A stretch of 64,000 nucleotides of DNA, from assembly GCA_963922205.1 (NCBI GenBank), contig CAWUHX010000276.1:186001-250000 (forward strand), in the 5' to 3' direction. The stretch comes from Romanomermis culicivorax. Lineage: Eukaryota > Nematoda > Enoplea > Mermithida > Mermithidae. The notes beneath the pieces are model-generated. The model worked only from the letters and a program-made list of their open reading frames with translations, searched no databases and was not told the origin of the DNA. Numbering within the stretch: the first letter of the stretch is position 1; the number at the start of each line of letters is the position of its first letter. Position numbers and translations under genes: made by a program. Shown here one piece after another: positions 57,832 to 64,000 of this stretch.

Positions 57832-59048
57832 CTCTAGATCTATTCAATAGGCGATGCTATAGTCAAACGCCGCGAAAAAACATTCATCATGACGCCAAAA
57901 AACAACTGTTTTGGCTATAGAAAACATTATCGATCGAGATATTCATAACAAGAAAGGGAATGAAAGTGTGATGTGATGTGAAAAAAAATGTTTTCTTGTA
58001 TGCTAGCAAGCGATTGTCTATTCAAGCTAGCAGAGTACAGGCCACAAAATCATTTATTGCACGTTAAAACTAATCCATTTTACGATTCTGCAAATTCAAA
58101 AATTGTTGTGTATACAGAGTTAGATTTAGACTATAATAAGATACACATACGATACATACTGTGAACACTCGTGTTCAACACATTTATTGCAAACCAGTTT
58201 GCAAGAAAATGATGAATTTTTTATCAAATCGCGAAAGGATACAAAAGTGGTTCAAGTCTGAGACCTCGTTAGGTCGCATGCAAAATCATAGGTTTTCGAT
58301 TAATTTCCTTTGTCTGCGTAGCATAGTTTTTCGAAAGATCTGAAATAAAATCGGAAATCGGGTTTATCCCCATGCCCTTTTTTATTAAACCACAGAGCAA
58401 ACCATTTAACTAATTCAACAAACAGGATGAAGAATCCCATAGTAACCTTGACATGCACTTTTGGCACATGAGTTTACAAGCATTAAGAAAAATAAGACTG
58501 ATGAAATCCCTGGAATTTCATTCTCTCTTGCAAAGCAAGGTGCGACGTCAACTCTGAAATTGAACATGATGTAGGGTATTGAAGCATCACACATACGCCA
58601 TGGTACACTGAGATTGCTTTGTCTTTGAGCATTATTTACACGAAAATTTGGATGACGGCTACGCCTTGACACGATTGATAAGCAAGCGGCTGTGCACCTA
58701 TGATTTGGTTTTTTATAAAATGCTTGCACAGAAAGAAAATGTGAACAACGATTGCAGTCAAAGGTGCCTTCAAAAAGCCTTTGTAGAATTTTCTACTCGA
58801 AAAAGCATTGTATAAGGCTCATAATTTTCTACATAATGGATTAACAGATAATCGTGGAAATATGGAATATACTTGCTTTCTATATTTTTTTATAAAATGC
58901 TTGTACATTAAACAATAACAAAAAATGATCAACACTCTTGAAGTCGTTTATGTGGCTACTACAGAAGGATTTTTACTCAAAAATAAGAAGGGTTAAGCAG
59001 GCACACAAATTTTCAGTCCTATGCAACATATGGTGAAGCAGAAGATCA
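57832..59048. other. Intergenic with decayed MITE ends
   Basis: Fragments of the mariner-like MITE family (TTTTTTATAAAATGCTTG near 58710 and 58888). The 104-codon minus frame at 58415-58729 overlaps such fragments and matches no family. Confidence 0.35.
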
Positions 59049-59104
59049 ACTAGTTTATTAGAAAATGCCCCGATGGGGCAGAAAAAAGAAGAATATACTT
59101 GTTG
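59049..59104. mobile_element. Tip of an ACTAG element cut by a retrotransposon
   Basis: AACTAGTTTATTAGAAAATG then GCCCCGATGGGGCAG and GAATATACTTG match the arm at 25332. The match stops near 59102, where gypsy-associated sequence begins. Confidence 0.6.
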
Positions 59105-59109
59105 CTTGT

Positions 59110-59815
59110 GTCACATTAAACAGAATTTGGGGCCATGTCACATTAAACGGAGGTGGGTGATCAGTCACATTGACGGGCAAACCCGTACCATATCCCATAG
59201 GAAGTATGGTCATGACACTGTAGGTGACATGCTGTGACCCCGTGGGGTGGCTCCAGTATGTTTCTCTGTTTCGGGAACCCAACCCAGCTGGTACTACCAC
59301 AGGTAAACCTATGGTGTACCTCGGCCTTGTCCTAGGGTTAATGCTGTAGAATAATGGACAACGCAGCCGGGTGGGGGGTGCCAATCCCTAGTCCTCATTC
59401 ACCGGAATGGGGGACGGTGCCATTCGAAGAATGGCGTACTGTAGGGGACCCGATTGTTAACCTAAATCCCCTTATTGGCCCTGACCTTAAGGGTCGGAGG
59501 GCTTTCTTAACTGAGCGTACTTCCGGGGGAAAACTAGCTTAGGGGAGGCTCCCACAAATATACCCTCAACACTAATAACCCCTGAGAAGACTTAGGAAAC
59601 CTTTTCTCAAGTTACTCGGCGCTGGGCGACGGGTTCGGGGTCAAATTGGGGTCCTACGGACGGCGATGTACAGGAACGGGAGTCCGGGCGATTCGGCATG
59701 GGGTTCGGCGGCTGCTGATCGGCAGGCGGCGGTAACGAACGTTTCCTCGGCGAGGGCGACGGAGTTCTACGATTAACGGCGACGGGGACGGGTTCCTACG
59801 GTCGGGTTACTGTAG
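59110..59815. other. GC-rich island of unknown function
   Basis: Locally rich in CGGCGACGG-type words and GC-rich compared with everything around it. GTCACATTAAAC is repeated near 59108 and 59128. Frames on both strands (59354-59542 plus; 59058-59384 minus) match nothing I know. A plus frame continues at 59823-60089 with a hydrophilic product (ANADARLKDENQLGPIMSDK) that could be a decayed gag-like or unrelated fragment. Confidence 0.4.
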
Positions 59816-60180
59816 TGGTAACGTGTGCAAAGGCCAGAGGCGAAATATGCAAATTTTATTCGATGTGCAGCAAAACGCAGTTGACAATACAAAATATAAT
59901 AAAAATCGGACGACGGCGAATGCGGACGCAAGGCTAAAAGACGAAAACCAGTTAGGCCCAATAATGAGTGACAAAAAGACGAAACATGCCCTTTTAAAGG
60001 ACTCCATAAACTACAGTATGCCTTGGGCGGAGTTAACACTCCACCAAGCTAACTTCTGCAGCGGAAATCATTGCAGAAGATGCCTATGAGCACATAGACA
60101 TTTTCCAGTCCACAACATTAAGCATTGGGGCGAGTTTTCACTCTCCATGTTTAACATAGGAACGTCACTAGTGAGAATTT

Positions 60181-60216
60181 CAACTAGTCGTTTCACGTTG
60201 TGAAACGTTGCTAGTT
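60181..60216. repeat. Short perfect-type hairpin
   Basis: AACTAGTCGTTTCAC pairs with GTGAAACGTTGCTAGTT around a GTT loop, with one bulge. Confidence 0.55.
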
Positions 60217-60690
60217 TTTACTGATAAGAGGTGCACATTGTGCTCCAATTACAGTGATGAGCTCGGAGAGCTTATCTCTAACGGAAATTCTTGACTAGCG
60301 GGCACATACCGTAGTCTACGTGTGCGATTGACAACAATAAATCGAAACGGAAATAAAAGTGTCCAAACAGAAACAAAAACGAAACATAAAAAGTACACAC
60401 ATAAATTGCATGTAAAAAGTATAAAAACGAAACGCAAAATTGATGTAAATTACTGTGACACAAAACGTAACGAAAAACATAACGAAAAATTGTGATGTGA
60501 ATCACGTGATGTTCGACGCAATCCGTCGGCATGTGACACGGCAGTCCTTCGAAAAAGGGCGTCCTCGTCCTTGTGCGCATGTCTGTGGAGGTCAAACGTT
60601 CAGGTGATGGTGACAGTGAGCAGTCGATGGTCCAGTGGTTTTTCGGTGCGTTTTGGCTTGTGAAATTTTGTCTATGGTGCATGGAGTTGC

Positions 60691-60727
60691 TGACGTCACT
60701 TGGAGATGCGTGAAGTTGCTGACGTCA
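60691..60727. promoter_or_regulatory. Two CRE-like TGACGTCA sites
   Basis: GTTGCTGACGTCA occurs at 60686-60698 and again with its core at 60720-60727, within a short tandem repeat (GAAGTTGC). TGACGTCA is the palindromic CREB/ATF site. If this is the U3 part of the LTR, the sites would lie about 160-190 bp from its start. Confidence 0.4.
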
Positions 60728-60999
60728 TTTGATCCCTTTGGTGAAGTTGCCAATTGTCGGTTGATTTGTGAAATCTGAAACGAGACTAAAAGAAAAATTT
60801 TAGAGGCGAGATATAGGCTATCGCACGGATGCGCCTGTGCTATGAGACAATACCCTAGTTTAGATGCATTGATCGCTGCTCATTCTCTTCTTTACACTGC
60901 TATCCCAGCATGGGACAGGAGTGGGTACTTTGTGGGGCACCGCGGTCCTTTGAAAAAGGACAACCCCGTCCGTAAGTAAAGAAGAGAAGAGCCATTTGA

Positions 61000-63999
61000 T
61001 TACGGGTCGGAGACCTCTGCATCAAGATGTGGGTCAATGAGATCTTGTGTAAAATCTCTGTTTGTTGATGGAATCAACAAAGGTGCCGTCTCGATGACCT
61101 GTGAAGTGGAAGGTATCTCCTCTTCTTCTGTAGGCTGAGCAGGTGACACGTAGCGTCTAAGCTGATTGACATGCAGAGTATCTTCTTAGTCAGTCTCAAG
61201 TCGAATGGTGACATTGGGATATGCCACATTCGTGACAAAGTAGGGGCCATCATAAATGGGCAGCAATTTGGGCGTTAGACCACGTTTTCCGGAGGTGCGC
61301 AGTTTGAGCACCTGATCCCCAACCTTGTATGAGACATCTCATGCCATGCGGTCGTAAGACCTAGCATAAGCCGCCTGTGATCTCTCAATTCTGCCTTGGA
61401 TCAAGGTCAAGGCATTTGTAAAATGCCGTTTGACCTCCATATCATAAGTAGAAACATCTATGATATGAGCCGGAGGGTTAAATGAGAGCGCTGCATCAAC
61501 AGGTAGCATGGGTGTACGACCATACATGAGCTGAAAGGGTGAATACCCTGTGGACTCATTCATGCTAATGTTGACAGCGAACACAGAGTATGGCAGGTGT
61601 TCATCCCAATCAGTATGACCTTGGTGGAGATACATACGTAACCATGTAGCTAGCATTTGATTAGCTCTTTCCACTTCTCCGTTTGTCATGGGATGATAAG
61701 CGGTGGAGTGAATTTTCTTAGTTGAACAAATGGCAGTGATTTCGGTCATCAGTTTGGATGTGAAATCAGTACCACGATCAGACTGAAGAATCTGTGGTGC
61801 CCCATGTCTGCAGACAATTTGTGTAACAAAAGGTCGAGCTATGGTTTGTGCAGTAATGTCCACAGTAGCGAAAGCTTCCACCCATTTAGTAAAGTAGTCT
61901 ATAAAGACTACAATGAAATGGTTTCCACTTTCGTTAGTGGTCATTGGTCCCATACAGTCGACACTGACTCGATGAAACGGTCCAGTAATGGTAATCGGTT
62001 TCAGAGTGGCACGGGTCTTTTGTCTCGCAGGTTTATTCTGTTGGCAAAGATCACACCATTGACAAAAGGACTTGACGTCCGCACTGAGGGAAGGCCAGTG
62101 GTACCTACAGGCTATAAGCCTCGCGGTACATTTCGCACCAAAGTGTCCAGCAAGAATGTTGTTATGGTGAGCCTCAATAATGGTGGTAACCATTGATCGA
62201 GGGACAACAATGTTGTTGGACTCGCCTGTCCACTTCTGAAGGATGTTATCCAACAGGTGGTAGCCATTAACATCATTCTGATCACGGTAGGGTTTTAGTG
62301 ACCTGAGAATGGAGGCTAATTCCCGATCCTCAAATTGAGTTGTGAGAAGGTCATGGTGCTGCGCATCCTTTGATATCTCTGCATAAGACTCAGACCTGAC
62401 CAGGTGCTGCACACCATTGGTGGTCCTATGGGACGAATTCGCCAGGTGCTGCGCACCATCGGAGATCATCATTACTTCTCCCTCGGGTCTGTATAGGGGA
62501 GTATCATCGATACTCTCCCCGGCAAGGGAATTAGGATCAGGAAGGTGTGATAATGCGTCAGCATTACCATTAGACCGACCTTTTCGCGGCCGAATTGTCA
62601 GTTTGAATTCAGCTAACGCGAGGCCCCACCGAGCTATCCGGGACGAAGGGTTCGGTTTCTCTAACACAGCCTTAACAGCAGTGTGATCAGTCTGAATGAC
62701 CACCTCATGTTGAAAGAGGTAAGGCCGAAAGTGCTTAACAAAATGGACAACAGCGATAGTCTCTAACTCCGTAATAGTGTAGTTCTTCTCAGCTGCTGTT
62801 AACCCTCTACTGGCGTACGCAACAGGATGGTCGTATCCATTTTCATCTAACTGGCTGAGAACTGCTCCTATCCCCGAAATACTTGCATCAGTTTGAAGTA
62901 TGAAGGATTTTGTAAAGTCCGGATGACGCAGGACAGGAGGGTTCAACAACAGCCTTCGGAGTTCGTCGAACACTGCTTGCTGAGGTTTTGACCACTGGAA
63001 GGTAACTTCCTTCCGTAAAAGCTTGGTCAGCCGCTCCCTGAGCCGAGCACAATTAGGGATGAAACGCCTATAATAAGACACCAGACCAAGAAAAGACTTG
63101 ATATCTTTGGCGTTTTGTGGGAGGGGTAAATCCTGGACGGCAGCCAATTTGACTTTATCCGGCTGGAGACCTTTCTGTGAGATGCGGTACCCGAGATATT
63201 CTACCTCAGAGTGCGTAAACTTACAGTTGCTCAGTCTGAGCTTCATCCCACCCTGACGGAGACGCGCAAACACATCCATCAGGCGCTCAAGCATCTGGGT
63301 GTGAAGGTTCCCCAACACCAAGATGTCATCGAGATAGGTCAGTGCAGTGCGCCACTGCAGTCCTGTGAGAAGCAGATCCATGAGATGCTGAAACGTACCA
63401 GGGGCATTGCAAAGACCAAAAGGCAGATAATTGAACTCGTAAAGTCCAATAGGCGTATTAAACATCCTTTTCTCCTTGTCTGCCTCGGCAATAGGTATAG
63501 ACCAGTAGGCGTTAGCCTGATCAAGGGTAGTAAAATATTTCATCCCCTTGAGTGTGTCGAGGATATCATCAATCCGTGGGAGAGGATAAACATCCTTTTT
63601 TGTGACCTCGTTAAGACCACGAAAGTCAACACACATCTGGTGTGACCCATTTTTCTTGCAAACCAGGATGGTGTTAGTAGCCCAGGGTGAGGTACTAGGT
63701 CAAATAATGCCTTTTTCCTGGAGCGCTTTGACCTCCTGTATGATTAGATCCTTTTCCTTGGGTGCGGTGCGGTAAGGGAAACGGCGGACTGAGCGAGCGT
63801 CACCCGTGCTGATCTCGTGGTGCACGAGGTCAGTGGAACCTGTGTCCTTTTCATCAATAGCCTAGAGGTCAGTAAATGCAACCAGCAGATCGAGCAACGC
63901 TGCTTTATCCTGGGAGGAGATACTGAAGATACCACAGCATTCGCCTCAACCTACTTACGGTCAAGAATGGTATCAGACTTGACCGCTGATCCCTGTGAG
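61000..63999 (-). pseudogene. pol: Ty3/gypsy retrotransposon pol (RT, RNase H, integrase), degraded
   Basis: The longest frame (63636-61339, 765 codons) has all late pol domains. RT: LPFGLCNAPGTFQ and the catalytic YLDD at residues 101-104. RNase H: TDAS 249-252, TDHTA 316-320, NADALS 358-363. Integrase: zinc finger His491, His498, Cys528, Cys531, then D560, D620 and E656 with 35 residues between the last two. The same frame continues on both sides through stops: TAG 63862-63864, TGA 63700-63702, TGA 61339-61341, TAA 61186-61188, closing TAA 61000-61002. No chromodomain is seen; gag, protease and the 5' LTR lie beyond the window. The stops mean a non-functional copy, though the long clean core suggests fairly recent decay. 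Plus-strand frames over it are shadows. Confidence 0.9.
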
Positions 64000-64000
64000 G

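Larger units (their letters stand above)
59105..60882 (-). repeat. Putative 3' LTR / 3' region of the gypsy element
   Basis: On the minus strand a purine tract AAAGAAGAGAA (about 60893-60883) is followed by TGAGCAGCG, a plausible start of a 3' LTR. The far edge is set by the break in the ACTAG arm near 59105. Within it are two TGACGTCA sites, a hairpin at 60181-60216 and a GC-rich part at 59110-59815. The other LTR is outside the window, so the LTR assignment is inference. Confidence 0.45.

Noticed and set aside
61804..63645. Plus-strand frames at 61804-62196, 62417-62686 and 63211-63645
   Set aside because: All are antisense to the intact pol frame and show no independent motif.

Overview
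The window is eukaryotic nuclear DNA, AT-rich, with small intron-split genes and a very high load of broken transposable elements. Degenerate TTAGGC-type telomere-like repeats (near 780, 1015, 1540, 7560 and 10930), short GT-AG introns and the transposon mix point to a nematode with a repeat-rich genome, perhaps an enoplean. That assignment is inference only. One 100-base assembly gap lies at 35280-35379.

From 1 to about 37000 there is no convincing intact host gene. This half is a nest of mobile elements. Several can be delimited to the base by target-site duplications (TSDs): a PIF/Harbinger-like MITE (6-339), two hAT-type insertions with perfect 8-bp TSDs (1053-5302 and 6601-10074), a third with a 7/8 TSD (23352-27469), a MULE-like element with a perfect 9-bp TSD (3511-4764) and a TA-targeting MITE (5806-6050). 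Related copies lacking the insertion, elsewhere in the window, act as empty-site controls for several of them. Decayed coding remnants are also present: a DIRS-like tyrosine-recombinase retroelement (13642-16440), two LINE fragments on the minus strand (2830-3190 and 29318-31515), a hAT transposase dimerisation region (21241-21573) and a hAT transposase tail (9814-9870).

From 37000 to 58000 host genes appear, split by introns that carry members of a mariner-like MITE family (TAGTCTG...CAGACTA). The best gene is a complete nine-exon TMEM144-family membrane protein on the minus strand (55727 to 50589), whose joined frame gives 341 residues. Upstream of it on the same strand is a divergent multi-pass membrane protein, possibly chemoreceptor-like (57831 to 57090). 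On the plus strand are a Gln/His/Ser-rich terminal exon (46060-46442), exons of a coiled-coil protein (48038-48349 and about 49283-49686) and a membrane-protein 3' exon (about 49859-50242). On the minus strand at 40114-39548 is a phase-consistent three-exon chain of an unidentified gene.

The most unusual object is at 46862-47702. It is a foldback-type element whose arms are inverted arrays of a 13-17 bp unit (TTTCCTAAAACAGCG and its complement) flanking about 490 bp that encodes a short FLYWCH-type zinc finger.

From 59105 to the end lies the 3' part of a degraded Ty3/gypsy retrotransposon on the minus strand, with RT, RNase H and integrase in one 765-codon frame and at least four in-frame stops around it. 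It appears to have inserted into the terminal repeat of another element (59049-59104).
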